NCBI GenBank assembly: GCA_002359735.1
Contig: DENS01000001.1
Coordinates: 1-64,000, forward strand
Origin: Micavibrio sp. UBA2638
GTDB lineage: Bacteria > Pseudomonadota > Alphaproteobacteria > Micavibrionales > Micavibrionaceae
Length of the DNA stretch: 64,000 nt
Direction: 5' to 3'
Part shown: positions 44,574 to 54,061 of the stretch, piece after piece
Position numbering within the stretch: position 1 is the first letter of the stretch
Layout of the letters: the number at the start of each line of letters is the position of its first letter
Position numbers and translations under genes: made by a program
The notes under the pieces: generated by a model
Seen by the model: only the letters and a program-made list of their open reading frames with translations
What the model was told of the DNA's origin: nothing
Database searches by the model: none

Positions 44574-47378
44574 TTATTCAACCAGTTTATTCCACCAGCC
44601 CTTTTTCTTTGTTTTAGGGGGCTCATTAACTGTCTCAAATTCAGCCGGATCCATTTTTGTGTTGTCACGATCTCTATTCGTATCGTTAGATGCCTTGGGA
44701 ACCTTAACGGACTTTTCTACCGTATCTTCACCCGTCTTGTCATCCTTCTTAGCCGCAGCTTTAGACTTCGAAGCAGCAGCCTTTTTCTTTGGCTTCTCAA
44801 CATTCGCATCTTTATCCGCTTCCGTTTCCTGCGAGCTCACCTTATCTTCTTCACCCGCCGCCTTTTTACCGGATCGCGATGATTGAGACTTGGTGGATTT
44901 CTTCTTATCCGCAACTTTTTCAGTTTTAGCTTTGGCTTTGTTATCATCATCACCCTGTGAATCGGATGAGTCCTGTTTTTTCGTACGGCTAGATTTACTA
45001 TCATCCATGCTAGATTCGTTTACTTCACCAGCATCACCAGCAGCTTCTTTTTTACGTGACGATCCAGTTTTGCGGCCACCACGTTTTGCAGCCGACTTTT
45101 TATCACCATCTTCTTTTTGTTGATCAGAGGATTCGTTATCCGCCCCATCTTCTGCGCGCTTGTTCCCACCATTATGCGCATCATCCTGTTCACGGTTATT
45201 ATTGCGATTTTTACCTCCCCGGCCACGGCCACCGCGGCGACCGCGTTTTCGCTTATTATTACGCTCCTCATCGTCACCATCATTGCCTCCATTACGATCA
45301 TCTGCCTCAGAGGACTTGTCATCTGGCATATAATCTTCTACCGGGCGAGCAACCTCGATGCGGTATTTATCAGCCCCCAAAGAATCATCCGTACGCAATA
45401 AGATTGAAAAACCATAGCGCGTTTCAATTTCATCCAAATTCCTGCGCTTGTTGTTCAATATATAGATCGCGACCTCACTAGAAACGTGAACAATCAACTG
45501 CGCCGCGCGAGCCTTAATCCCTTCTTCTTCCAGAGCCCGCAACAACATAATAGAAGTTGAATCGCAATTACGAACAACTCCGCGGCCCTCACAATGCTTA
45601 CAAACCTCGTATTGTGCTTCAGTCAAACTTGGATTCAAACGCTGGCGTGATAATTCCAACAAACCGAAGGAGGAAATACGTCCAATTTGAATACGTGCAC
45701 GATCACCGGAAAGTGATTCTTTGAGTTTACGTTCTACTTTCGCATTGTTACGGCGATCTTCCATATCAATAAAGTCAATAACAACCAAACCACCAAGATC
45801 CCGCAGCCTCAACTGACGCGCAACTTCTTCTGCAGCTTCCATGTTCGTATTAAGGGCTGTTTCTTCGATATGGCGTTCTTTGGTAGCGCGGCCAGAGTTA
45901 ACATCAATAGAAACCAATGCCTCAGTCGGGTTAATAACCAGATAGCCGCCGGATTTTAATTTCGCGGTGATTTCATTAATTTCCGCAATCTGATTTTCAA
46001 CGCGGTATTTATGGAATAAAGGAACTTTATCGTCTTTATACTCTTTGACCTTTTTTACATGAGATGGGATCATCATTTTCATGAATTTTTTCGTTGCCGC
46101 AAAACCATCTTCCCCGGCAACCTGTATTTCTTCAACATCTCGGGTATACAAATCTCGCACTGCACGCTTGATCAAATCGGCCTCTTCATAGATCAAGGCA
46201 GGTGCGGATGATTGCAATGTCCGTTCACGGATATCATCCCAAAGACGCATCAAATAATCGACATCGCGTTTAATTTCAGTTTTTGTTCGAGTAACGCCCG
46301 CTGTACGTAATATGACTGACATTCCTTTTGGCACATCAAGTTCTTTCAAAGTAGAACGCATCCGTTGGCGATCCTCAAACTTTGCAATTTTACGACTTAC
46401 CCCCCCAGCACGAGGACTGTTAGGCATCAAAACGCCATAACGACCCGGCAAAGATAAATAAGTACTAACCGCGGCGCCTTTGTTGCCGCGCTCCTCACGT
46501 GAGGCCTGAATCAACATGATCTGACCACGTTTGATCACTTCCTGAATTTTATATTGGCGGCGCAGATTATAGCGAAAACGGTCAGAGGCGTTGCTGGCAT
46601 CATCATCTTCATATTCAGTACCACCAAGAATTTCCACCTGACGGGAGCGATGCGCCGCACGGCGGCCACCGCGGCGGTTATTATTTCGTCCCCCTCGCCC
46701 GCCGCGGCGGTTATTATTTCGTCCGCCACGGTCCCGGCGATTGCCTTTATTATCGTCTTCATCATCACGATTTTCCGCTACATTACCGTTAGCGTCATCA
46801 TTTTGCTCGTCTTCTTCAGGTGACTCATTATCAGACAATGAGTCATTCTCTTCATCTGTTTTTTTCTTGCGGCCGCGCCCACGTGATTTCTGAGATGCTT
46901 TTGTATTGTTGGCAGCATCCTCATCATCGTCACCATCGATTTCCGAACCTTTATTATCAATTTCCTCTATTTCATCGACATCATCATCTTCATCATCTAT
47001 CAGCGCGCTTTCATCGCCGCCCATATCATCTTTACCGGCGCCCTTCAGGTCTTCGGCTTCTTCACGCTCTTCCTCTTCGGCCAAAAATTCTTCCTGCTCA
47101 GCCAATAGCGCCTCCCGATCAGAAACAGGAATGCGGTAATAGTCTGGATGAATTTCGGAAAATGGCAAGAAGCCGTGGCGATTTCCTCCAAAGTTAACAA
47201 AAGCCGCCTGAAGCGATGGCTCCACGCGGGTTACTTTAGCAAGAAAGATGCTGCCTTTCAGAGGTTTTCGAAATTTGTTTTCATAGTCAAATTCCAGAAG
47301 ACGATTGTTATTATCGTCAACGACGGCAACCCGTGTTTCTTCATCATGGGTTGCGTCGATTAGCATACGCTTAGTCAT
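44574..47378 (-). CDS. rne: Ribonuclease E with enlarged S1 domain
   Basis: RNase E cleaves single-stranded RNA and assembles the degradosome. The start at 47378 ('MTKRMLIDATHDEETRVAVV') has GGAGA just upstream; the ATG at 47390 is weaker. The product has 934 residues. The S1 domain is split by a long acidic and Gly/Arg/Asn-rich insertion (about 90-260, with tandem 'RGGRNNNRRGG' units). The catalytic half has 'SIDVNSGRATKE', 'VVIDFIDME' and the zinc link 'CKHC'. The C-terminal half is a Lys/Ala/Asp-rich scaffold ending 'KTKKKGWWNKLVE', whose GWW resembles the Caulobacter PNPase-binding motif. Confidence 0.95.
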   Translation of the reverse strand: MTKRMLIDATHDEETRVAVVDDNNNRLLEFDYENKFRKPLKGSIFLAKVTRVEPSLQAAFVNFGGNRHGFLPFSEIHPDYYRIPVSDREALLAEQEEFLAEEEEREEAEDLKGAGKDDMGGDESALIDDEDDDVDEIEEIDNKGSEIDGDDDEDAANNTKASQKSRGRGRKKKTDEENDSLSDNESPEEDEQNDDANGNVAENRDDEDDNKGNRRDRGGRNNNRRGGRGGRNNNRRGGRRAAHRSRQVEILGGTEYEDDDASNASDRFRYNLRRQYKIQEVIKRGQIMLIQASREERGNKGAAVSTYLSLPGRYGVLMPNSPRAGGVSRKIAKFEDRQRMRSTLKELDVPKGMSVILRTAGVTRTKTEIKRDVDYLMRLWDDIRERTLQSSAPALIYEEADLIKRAVRDLYTRDVEEIQVAGEDGFAATKKFMKMMIPSHVKKVKEYKDDKVPLFHKYRVENQIAEINEITAKLKSGGYLVINPTEALVSIDVNSGRATKERHIEETALNTNMEAAEEVARQLRLRDLGGLVVIDFIDMEDRRNNAKVERKLKESLSGDRARIQIGRISSFGLLELSRQRLNPSLTEAQYEVCKHCEGRGVVRNCDSTSIMLLRALEEEGIKARAAQLIVHVSSEVAIYILNNKRRNLDEIETRYGFSILLRTDDSLGADKYRIEVARPVEDYMPDDKSSEADDRNGGNDGDDEERNNKRKRGRRGGRGRGGKNRNNNREQDDAHNGGNKRAEDGADNESSDQQKEDGDKKSAAKRGGRKTGSSRKKEAAGDAGEVNESSMDDSKSSRTKKQDSSDSQGDDDNKAKAKTEKVADKKKSTKSQSSRSGKKAAGEEDKVSSQETEADKDANVEKPKKKAAASKSKAAAKKDDKTGEDTVEKSVKVPKASNDTNRDRDNTKMDPAEFETVNEPPKTKKKGWWNKLVE
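46669..46724. repeat. 33-base tandem repeat in rne
   Basis: A 23-base segment is identical at 46669-46691 and 46702-46724, offset by 33 bases. It encodes the Gly/Arg/Asn-rich RNA-binding-like part of the S1 insertion. Confidence 0.8.
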
Positions 47379-47807
47379 ATTTATCTCCATCTGCGTGTGC
47401 AGCCTGCCTAAACCAAAAGGTAAGGCGGCGCTGAAAGCACGCTTATACGTTTTCTACAATTTTGTATTACAGTCCGCGAAACCTTTGAAAACCATGCTAA
47501 AAAGCAGAAAAGCGCTAAAACCGCAATACTTACAACAAAGTCACACTACACCCGTTTATTCAAATCAGCAAGACGGAAAATACATGCTCTAACAAAAAAC
47601 TTTCTTTCACTCGACCTCATGGCTGCGTTTTAAAAATCTTCACATACGCCGCGCCATTGATTGCACAAAGCCAATCCGAAGACATACAAGATTGACATGG
47701 CTCATGGACAAAATAAGCAAAATATAGTTAGATTTCACTTGCATTCCCTTCCGCCACTTGTCAACTTTGTGCTATAATAGCCTGAACTTTAACGATGGGG
47801 CCCGCCG
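47379..47807. other. rne leader and divergent amidase promoter region
   Basis: About 430 bases separate the divergent rne and amidase genes. The amidase side has an extended -10. Long rne leaders are autoregulated in some proteobacteria; whether that applies here cannot be seen. No gene or RNA is evident. Confidence 0.45.
47773..47778 (+). promoter_or_regulatory. Extended -10 of the amidase gene
   Basis: TGCTATAAT is a perfect extended -10 (TGN-TATAAT). The -35 is weak, which is usual for this type. Transcription would begin about 20 bases before the TTG start at 47808. Confidence 0.6.
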
Positions 47808-49067
47808 TTGCCAAGCATTCGTCATATTCTATTTATAGCAATAACGCTCTGTCTTTCTATGACAGGAACGCACGCACACGCCTTAAGCGTCAATGATGTA
47901 AGGGTAGGTACGCATCCCGACAAAACTCGCATCGTGTTCGATCTGAGCACAATATCCGATTTCCGGGTTTTTACTCTCTCCGACCCTTATCGCCTGGTCA
48001 TTGACCTACCTAGCTTTGATTGGAAAGCTCCCGCGCTCACTGGAACGAATATGGGCATTACAGCCCTTCGCCACGGTAATTTAGAGGCCGGCATATCACG
48101 CATTGTTTTTGATCTCAACAGGCCCATAAATATACAAAGCGCGTTTGCCCTACCTCAACAAGGGGCGAAACCGAATAGATTAGTTATTGACGTCTCGCAT
48201 GTCTCACATGATCATTTTATGCGCAATAAAGGCGAAACATTCGGAACACTAACCATAGAACCCGTTAATCTGGCCGCAAAGCATGGCGCATACACTGGCA
48301 GAACAGCTTCATCGGCATCGCATCCTGCATTTACACCTCCCGCCCCCGCTAACAAACCTGCGCAGGGTAAAAAGCCGCTCATTGTAATTGACCCCGGCCA
48401 TGGCGGCGTAGATCCTGGCGCGATTGGTGCCAATGGCGCCCATGAAAAAGATATTGTGCTGGGTTTATCCAAGGCATTAAAACAAAGATTAGAAGAATCC
48501 GGACGCTACCGAGTTATAATGACACGAGAAACAGATGTGTTTATAAAACTGGGTAACCGTATCAAATTCGCCCGCGACCACGGGGCAGACCTTTTTTTAT
48601 CTGTTCACGCCGATTCGTTACCACGCCCCAATGTACGCGGCGCCTCCATTTATACTTTATCCAACAAGGCTTCAGATGCACAAACGGCCAAACTGGCCGC
48701 GCGTGAAAACAAAGCGGATCTAATCGCCGGCATTGATTTAAGCGTGGAAGATGAAGAAGTCGCTAATATTCTCGTGAATCTTGCAATGCGCGACACAATG
48801 AACCAATCAAAATATTTCGCCAACACATTGGTTGATACGTTCAACACAGGAGGACTAAAACTACTTGAACGCCCCCACCGTTACGCGGGCTTTGCGGTTC
48901 TTAAGGCGCCGGATATACCATCCGTGTTAATCGAGGCCGGTTTCATGTCAAACCGCAATGAGGCCGTTAGCCTTGCCAGCAAAGAACATAAAGACCGGTT
49001 TGCCAAAAGTGTTCACAAAGGCATTGATGCCTACTTCAAAACCGTAGCCCAAAATGAACAACAATAA
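47808..49067 (+). CDS. amiC: N-acetylmuramoyl-L-alanine amidase with AMIN domain
   Basis: The 419-residue periplasmic zinc amidase splits septal peptidoglycan between MurNAc and the peptide. A signal peptide ('RHILFIAITLCLSMTGTHAHA') is followed by an AMIN domain (about 25-130, 'RVGTHPDKTRIVFDLS'), a linker, and Amidase_3 with 'IDPGHGGVDPGAIG' (near 197), 'GAHEKDIVLG', 'FLSVHADS' and 'SVLIEAGFMSN'. The start is TTG; GGGG lies upstream. A later ATG would cut the signal peptide. Confidence 0.9.
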   Translation: MPSIRHILFIAITLCLSMTGTHAHALSVNDVRVGTHPDKTRIVFDLSTISDFRVFTLSDPYRLVIDLPSFDWKAPALTGTNMGITALRHGNLEAGISRIVFDLNRPINIQSAFALPQQGAKPNRLVIDVSHVSHDHFMRNKGETFGTLTIEPVNLAAKHGAYTGRTASSASHPAFTPPAPANKPAQGKKPLIVIDPGHGGVDPGAIGANGAHEKDIVLGLSKALKQRLEESGRYRVIMTRETDVFIKLGNRIKFARDHGADLFLSVHADSLPRPNVRGASIYTLSNKASDAQTAKLAARENKADLIAGIDLSVEDEEVANILVNLAMRDTMNQSKYFANTLVDTFNTGGLKLLERPHRYAGFAVLKAPDIPSVLIEAGFMSNRNEAVSLASKEHKDRFAKSVHKGIDAYFKTVAQNEQQ

Positions 49068-49263
49068 GTTGCAACCTACATAGCCACTCAAAACTGTTGC
49101 ACATCTGCAACAGTAAGCCGATAAAATGTAAACAAAAATTTTTTTTGCTGAAAAACTATGTGCAAGCGTTTGTGAGTTGTGTATAAAGAGTTTTGTTATT
49201 CGGAATCGGTCACAATAAAGACTGTTCTAATATTAACTCACATAAGAATATAAGAGGATTTCT

Positions 49264-49455
49264 ATGAAAAAGTTTATTGCTACAATTTGTATCCTGGGTT
49301 CCGCCGCAGCTCTTTCTGCTTGCACAACAGAAGGTGAAGGCAATCGTGAGCTACAGCCTCCTTACGCACAAGAGCGCACAGCTGGCCACAGCCCAGCTCC
49401 TGCTGCTAAAGCAGCCCCTGCTGAGCGTGTCTTTCACCAGAAACAAGTAAAATAA
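49264..49455 (+). CDS. Small lipoprotein
   Basis: The 63-residue protein begins with a signal peptide and a lipobox 'LSAC' (Cys20), so lipid attachment after cleavage is expected. The short mature part is Ala/Pro/Glu-rich, and a strong terminator follows 25 bases later. The gene is monocistronic with about 200 bases of leader. It sits between the cell-wall amidase and the L,D-transpeptidase. Function unknown. Confidence 0.75.
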   Translation: MKKFIATICILGSAAALSACTTEGEGNRELQPPYAQERTAGHSPAPAAKAAPAERVFHQKQVK

Positions 49456-49480
49456 GATCTTTTAAACAAAAGATTACAAA

Positions 49481-49510
49481 AGACCGTCTAAATTCAGGCG
49501 GTCTTTTTTT
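49481..49510 (+). terminator. Terminator after the small lipoprotein
   Basis: AGACCGTCT pairs with AGGCGGTCT (one wobble) and is followed by TTTTTTT. Confidence 0.85.
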
Positions 49511-49524
49511 ATTCTTATGCTAAA

Positions 49525-49845
49525 ATGCATCACATGGATAAAGCACTTGATATATTAATTGTTATAACGACCAACCTAATCGGGTTTTTAAGCATTTCTA
49601 TTTGCTTTTTCACCTTATTAGCATTGGGTTTCATTCATGAAGATTACTTCACAACACACAGCAATATGACATTTGAATATTGGTCTTCAACAACCATGAT
49701 CGTCTGGATTATCTGCGCCATATTCAGCATTTGCGGTCTGTTTATCAAACGCAAAGAACGATATCTTATGATGGCCGCACCCGGAATAATTCCACTTCTT
49801 TATGGATTCATAACCCTGTATATATTCGGAGGATTATTTAGTTGA
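49525..49845 (+). CDS. Small membrane protein, unknown
   Basis: The 106-residue protein has three hydrophobic helices (about 10-30, 50-68 and 80-102). It overlaps the L,D-transpeptidase gene tail to tail by 46 bases. A start at 49534 is also possible. No family recognised. Confidence 0.5.
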   Translation: MHHMDKALDILIVITTNLIGFLSISICFFTLLALGFIHEDYFTTHSNMTFEYWSSTTMIVWIICAIFSICGLFIKRKERYLMMAAPGIIPLLYGFITLYIFGGLFS

Positions 49846-50987
49846 TCAGCATCGTCTGCATCAGAAACTTTGGTTTCTTTCAGTTCATCGCCATCACCGC
49901 CTGAATAAACATCATCCAAATCTGCTTTACCCGGCTGCTCCTCAGCTATATCAGATTTAGACTCACCATCAGATCCTACATCAGAATTCTTTACCAAAGT
50001 TTCATCAGCCCGAAGCACGTCCTCCCTCTTTTCAGGAACCTCATCGCCGTGGATCAACTCCGGTTTACTCACATCAAGATCAGCCCCCGGACGACGCGCA
50101 ATCATGACTGGTCGCCCCGTTCTATCGCGCACTTCATTTCGAATGGTCGCCCAATGCAACTTCCCTCGGTGCTCCCCAGCCGCTTTCACGATAAAAGCCA
50201 TATCCTGGTCGCTCATTTTCGCGGAATATACCTGTCCGGTTTCTTCCATTTGGATGGCTTGCTCCATATCAGGATGCGCCTCCATATAAAGAACATCATC
50301 AATCCAAGCCAATTTAATTGGTTGGTTTACAACTGTAACCTTCGTACCCACCGGAACCATTGCGAATAATTCAGTAATATTTTCAGGATACAAACGAATA
50401 CAACCTGAACTAATGCGACGGCCAATACCATAAGGCTTGTTCGTACCGTGCAAGGCGTATTGCGGCCACCCTAAATATAACGCATGCGTCCCAAGCGGAT
50501 TGTCTGGCCCCGGACCAACCGAAGCAGGCAGACTTGGGTCTTCACGGCGCATCCGCGCTGTGGGGCGCCAGACCGGGCCATCAGCCTTACGGACAACCGT
50601 AGTGCTGCCTATTGGAGTTTCGAGACCTTCACGCCCAATACCAATCGGGAATGTGGCAGGCTCTTTATCGCCATTCACGAATGCATACAAACGCATTTCT
50701 GGCAGGTTAATGACAATACCTTCGCGGGGAGCGTCAGGCAAAATATGACGTTTGGGCAGCACCAACTCCGTTCCATTGCCCGGTATCCATGGATCAACAT
50801 TCGGATTGGCAGCACGCATCTCCACAAAACCCATTTCATGATTTCGGGCAATATGCACCAAAGTGTCATCCTGTGTAGCAACATATATCTTTTCATCGCC
50901 AATATACGGCTTTTCATAGGCGGCAAGCGCACCATCACCAAGACCCAAACACACGGCAAAGCTAAGAAGTGCTACATAAATTTTCAT
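49800..50987 (-). CDS. L,D-transpeptidase with LysM domain
   Basis: The 395-residue periplasmic protein has a signal peptide ('YVALLSFAVCLGLGDGALA'), a LysM-like part near 33-80 ('VATQDDTLVHIARNHEMG'), then a YkuD/ErfK domain with the catalytic motif 'HGTNKPYGIGRRISSGCIRLY' split around His187 and Cys196. The C-terminal third is acidic and disordered. It makes 3-3 crosslinks or anchors proteins to peptidoglycan. It starts within the icd stop (ATGA), so the two genes are coupled. Confidence 0.92.
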   Translation of the reverse strand: MKIYVALLSFAVCLGLGDGALAAYEKPYIGDEKIYVATQDDTLVHIARNHEMGFVEMRAANPNVDPWIPGNGTELVLPKRHILPDAPREGIVINLPEMRLYAFVNGDKEPATFPIGIGREGLETPIGSTTVVRKADGPVWRPTARMRREDPSLPASVGPGPDNPLGTHALYLGWPQYALHGTNKPYGIGRRISSGCIRLYPENITELFAMVPVGTKVTVVNQPIKLAWIDDVLYMEAHPDMEQAIQMEETGQVYSAKMSDQDMAFIVKAAGEHRGKLHWATIRNEVRDRTGRPVMIARRPGADLDVSKPELIHGDEVPEKREDVLRADETLVKNSDVGSDGESKSDIAEEQPGKADLDDVYSGGDGDELKETKVSDADDADQLNNPPNIYRVMNP

Positions 50988-52207
50988 GCTGCAACTTTCA
51001 TTTTATGGTCTAGATTCTCAATAACCTTATTTAGAAACTCTTCGGTAGTCAGATAAGGCTGATTATCTCCAACCAGCAACGCCAAGTCTTTCGTCATGAA
51101 ACCAGCTTCAACGGTATCAATACATGATTGCTCCAAAGTATCGGCAAATTCCATCAGGTCTTGGTTACCGTCAAACTGCCCGCGATAATGTAACCCCCGC
51201 GTCCAGGCAAAAATAGATGCTATTGGATTGGTTGATGTCGGCTTGCCCTGTTGGTGCTGCCTGAAGTGACGCGTTACGGTGCCGTGCGCAGCCTCAGCTT
51301 CAACGCATTTTCCATCTGGCGTAAGCAAAACCGACGTCATAAGCCCAAGAGATCCAAATCCTTGTGCGACGATATCGGACTGTACATCCCCGTCATAATT
51401 CTTACACGCCCACAAAAACCCTCCCTTCGACTTAATGGCCTGGGCGACCATATCGTCAATCAAACGATGCTCATACCATAGGTCCTTGGCGGTAAATTTA
51501 TCTTTAAATTCTTCATCAAACACTTTTTGGAATATTTCAATAAACCGGCCATCATAGGCCTTTAAAATTGTGTTTTTTGTGGTCATATAAACCGGATAAT
51601 TCATATCAAGCGCATAATTAAAACAGGCTCTGGCAAAGCCATCGATAGATTCATCCAGATTATACATACCCATCGCAACGCCGGCCGACGGAAAATCAAA
51701 AATTTCATATTCTTGCACATCACCGCCATCAGAAGGTTCATACTTCATGGTTAATTTACCGGGGCCGGGCACCTTAAAATCCGTGGCTTTATACTGATCA
51801 CCAAAAGCATGACGGCCTACGATAATAGGCTCTTTCCACCCCTGCACATAACGCGGCACATTTTTCATAATAATTGGTGCTCGCAAAACCGTTCCGTTCA
51901 AGATGTTACGAATGGTTCCGTTTGGAGATTTCCACATTTTCTTTAAGCCAAATTCTTCGACCCGTGCCTCATCCGGCGTGATAGTGGCACATTTCACACC
52001 CACGCCGTATGTCTTAATCGCCTCAGCCGCGTCAATTGTTATCTGATCGCTGGTTTCATCGCGTTTTTGTATCGAAAGATCGTAATATTTCAAATCAATA
52101 TCTAGATAAGGCAATATCAAACGATTCTTGATAACATCCCATATAACACGGGTCATTTCATCGCCATCTATTTCAACAACTGGATTATCAACTTTAATTT
52201 TTGACAT
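50984..52207 (-). CDS. icd: NADP-dependent isocitrate dehydrogenase
   Basis: The 407-residue enzyme converts isocitrate to 2-oxoglutarate in the TCA cycle. It is of the eukaryote-like (dimeric) type: 'MTRVIWDVIKNRLILPYLDIDLKYYDL' (split) at the start, 'NGTVLRAPIIMKN', 'SPNGTIRNILNGT' and 'MTTKNTILKAYDGRF'. The length is typical. Confidence 0.96.
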   Translation of the reverse strand: MSKIKVDNPVVEIDGDEMTRVIWDVIKNRLILPYLDIDLKYYDLSIQKRDETSDQITIDAAEAIKTYGVGVKCATITPDEARVEEFGLKKMWKSPNGTIRNILNGTVLRAPIIMKNVPRYVQGWKEPIIVGRHAFGDQYKATDFKVPGPGKLTMKYEPSDGGDVQEYEIFDFPSAGVAMGMYNLDESIDGFARACFNYALDMNYPVYMTTKNTILKAYDGRFIEIFQKVFDEEFKDKFTAKDLWYEHRLIDDMVAQAIKSKGGFLWACKNYDGDVQSDIVAQGFGSLGLMTSVLLTPDGKCVEAEAAHGTVTRHFRQHQQGKPTSTNPIASIFAWTRGLHYRGQFDGNQDLMEFADTLEQSCIDTVEAGFMTKDLALLVGDNQPYLTTEEFLNKVIENLDHKMKVAA

Positions 52208-52325
52208 AAGAACTCTGCTTTCGCTGTAAACTGAACAAATATATAAACCTGTCGCAGTCTAGAACAAGATGCCTTAGGTTTAAAGTGAAATCAAAATAGA
52301 AAGACCGCAAACACGGAGAGAGACA

Positions 52326-52682
52326 CTAGGATTTATCAATCAAAGATTGCACCTCTTGTTCCAATCGTTCATAAGCACGGTCAAATAAACCGCTTTTTAA
52401 AATGCGCCCTTTATCCTTTAAATAAATCTCGTACATTACGGTTCTGGGCCCAACGCGGCGAATTAAAAATTGTATAAACGGCGATTGCCCAGCAGAGACG
52501 TAGTAAGTATAGCTGGCAAGCCCTTCTTCAAAATCACACTCTACGGTACGATAGGTCAGGGCCTTCTCCGCAGAAGCCTTTAAGTAAATCCCGTCTAACC
52601 TACGAAACTGGCTTTGGGTGAAGCCCGAGATTTGTTCACTTTGTTTGGAAAATTGAGGAATTGTGATAACTTTATCGCTCAT
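52326..52682 (-). CDS. Small soluble protein, unknown
   Basis: The 118-residue protein is predicted to be soluble, with beta-rich alternation in the middle ('GLASYTYYVSAGQSPFIQF') and a helical end. No signal peptide or recognised motif is present. It is divergent from the thioredoxin-like gene. Confidence 0.55.
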   Translation of the reverse strand: MSDKVITIPQFSKQSEQISGFTQSQFRRLDGIYLKASAEKALTYRTVECDFEEGLASYTYYVSAGQSPFIQFLIRRVGPRTVMYEIYLKDKGRILKSGLFDRAYERLEQEVQSLIDKS

Positions 52683-52723
52683 GCATTCAGTATAACAAAA
52701 TTTTCAAGAATTAGGAATTTATC

Positions 52724-53278
52724 ATGGCTCTACTACAAACACCTGCATTTGATGAAACGTTCAACGCACCAGATTTCACATTAAAAAACATTGATGGCTC
52801 AATGGTGTCTCTAGCAGAAATCAAAGGTAAAAACGGTACATTGGTCATGTTCATTTGCAATCACTGCCCCTACGTCAAAGCCATAATTGACCGCTTAGTC
52901 AAAACCTGCAAGAGCCTACAGGATAATGATATTGGCTGCGTGGCGATCATGCCTAACGATACAGTATCCTACCCGGCAGATTCTTTTGAAAATATGCAGG
53001 ATTTTACAAAACAACACGATTTTACTTTTCCTTATCTGCTGGATGAAGAACAGCAAACAGCCAAAGCATACGGCGCTGTTTGCACACCAGACTTTTTTGG
53101 GTTTAACGCCGGTTTATCCCTGCAATACCGCGGACGCCTAGATAGCGCAGGCATAAACCCACCAGATCAGGCCACAAGACCGGAATTACTGGATGCCATG
53201 ATGCGCATCAGCGAGATTGGAGCTGGGCCGCACCAACAATTTCCATCCATGGGATGTTCAATCAAGTGGAAGGTTTAA
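52724..53278 (+). CDS. Thioredoxin-like (AhpC/TSA) family protein
   Basis: The 184-residue protein has a redoxin fold. 'PDFTLKNIDGSMVSLAEIKGK' is followed by 'VMFICNHCPYVKAI' with Cys and 'CPYV', and 'DEEQQTAKAYGAVCTPDFFGF'. This matches the small cytoplasmic redoxins often annotated as thioredoxin family, which reduce peroxides or disulfides. AGGAA lies ahead of the ATG. Confidence 0.88.
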   Translation: MALLQTPAFDETFNAPDFTLKNIDGSMVSLAEIKGKNGTLVMFICNHCPYVKAIIDRLVKTCKSLQDNDIGCVAIMPNDTVSYPADSFENMQDFTKQHDFTFPYLLDEEQQTAKAYGAVCTPDFFGFNAGLSLQYRGRLDSAGINPPDQATRPELLDAMMRISEIGAGPHQQFPSMGCSIKWKV

Positions 53279-53375
53279 AAAGTCTATCGAAAAAGACTCG
53301 CATAGACACTGAATTTGCTTAATATAGCTTAGATAGACCTACGACGAATACAACTAACAAGCTAGGAAATTTGAA

Positions 53376-54059
53376 ATGGCTGATATTTTCCACGAAGTCG
53401 ATGAAATTATGAAGCAAGAGCGCATGGAGAAGTTCTGGAAAGAGAACAGAACGTGGATTATAGCTTTTATCGCCCTGACAATTTTGGGTACAGCCGCCAT
53501 TTCAGGATATAAATACTGGAACAATGGCGTAAAAGAGACACAAACTGCGGCCCTGATTGAACTGCTAGATCAGGAAAACTTCCCGGACAGCGTCATAAAA
53601 ATATCGGCAGAGTTTCGCCCCGGAATACGCGGCATCGCCTTACTTGCCGCCGCGCAACATGAAATGGACGCGGAAAAGCCCGATGAAGCCCTTGTCTTTT
53701 ACAAACAAGCTGCAGAAGATAAAAATTTACCGGCGGAATTTCGTGAAATGGGACAAATCATGACTGCGCGCCTGGATGAAGATCTAAGTGCCGAGCAAAA
53801 ACTAAAGCTGCTGAAAAATGTAATAGAGAACACAAACAGCCCTTGGCGTTATCGCGCCCATATGGAAGCAGCCCTGATTCAAGCCCACAACAATAAAGAC
53901 TATACGGCCGCGCGTTTTCATCTTCAATATTTACTGAAAAATGATGCTGCCATTCCGCCATCTCTAATAAACAAGGCCAAAAGTCTTGACCACATATACT
54001 CTTTGAAACAAAAAGCTATAAAAGACCACAACACAATCACAGAAGAGAAAGACTCGTAA
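53376..54059 (+). CDS. YfgM-like membrane-anchored TPR protein
   Basis: The 227-residue protein has one N-terminal membrane helix at about 27-47 ('WIIAFIALTILGTAAISGY') and a periplasmic tetratricopeptide-like region. The same order (YfgM-like gene, bamB, der) is found in many proteobacteria, where YfgM assists the SecYEG-PpiD site. AGGAAA precedes the ATG. Confidence 0.82.
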   Translation: MADIFHEVDEIMKQERMEKFWKENRTWIIAFIALTILGTAAISGYKYWNNGVKETQTAALIELLDQENFPDSVIKISAEFRPGIRGIALLAAAQHEMDAEKPDEALVFYKQAAEDKNLPAEFREMGQIMTARLDEDLSAEQKLKLLKNVIENTNSPWRYRAHMEAALIQAHNNKDYTAARFHLQYLLKNDAAIPPSLINKAKSLDHIYSLKQKAIKDHNTITEEKDS

Positions 54060-54061
54060 AG

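Noticed and set aside
45056..47197. Several + strand frames opposite rne
   Set aside because: They are His/Ser-rich antisense readings of the repetitive rne insert and tail, without ribosome sites.
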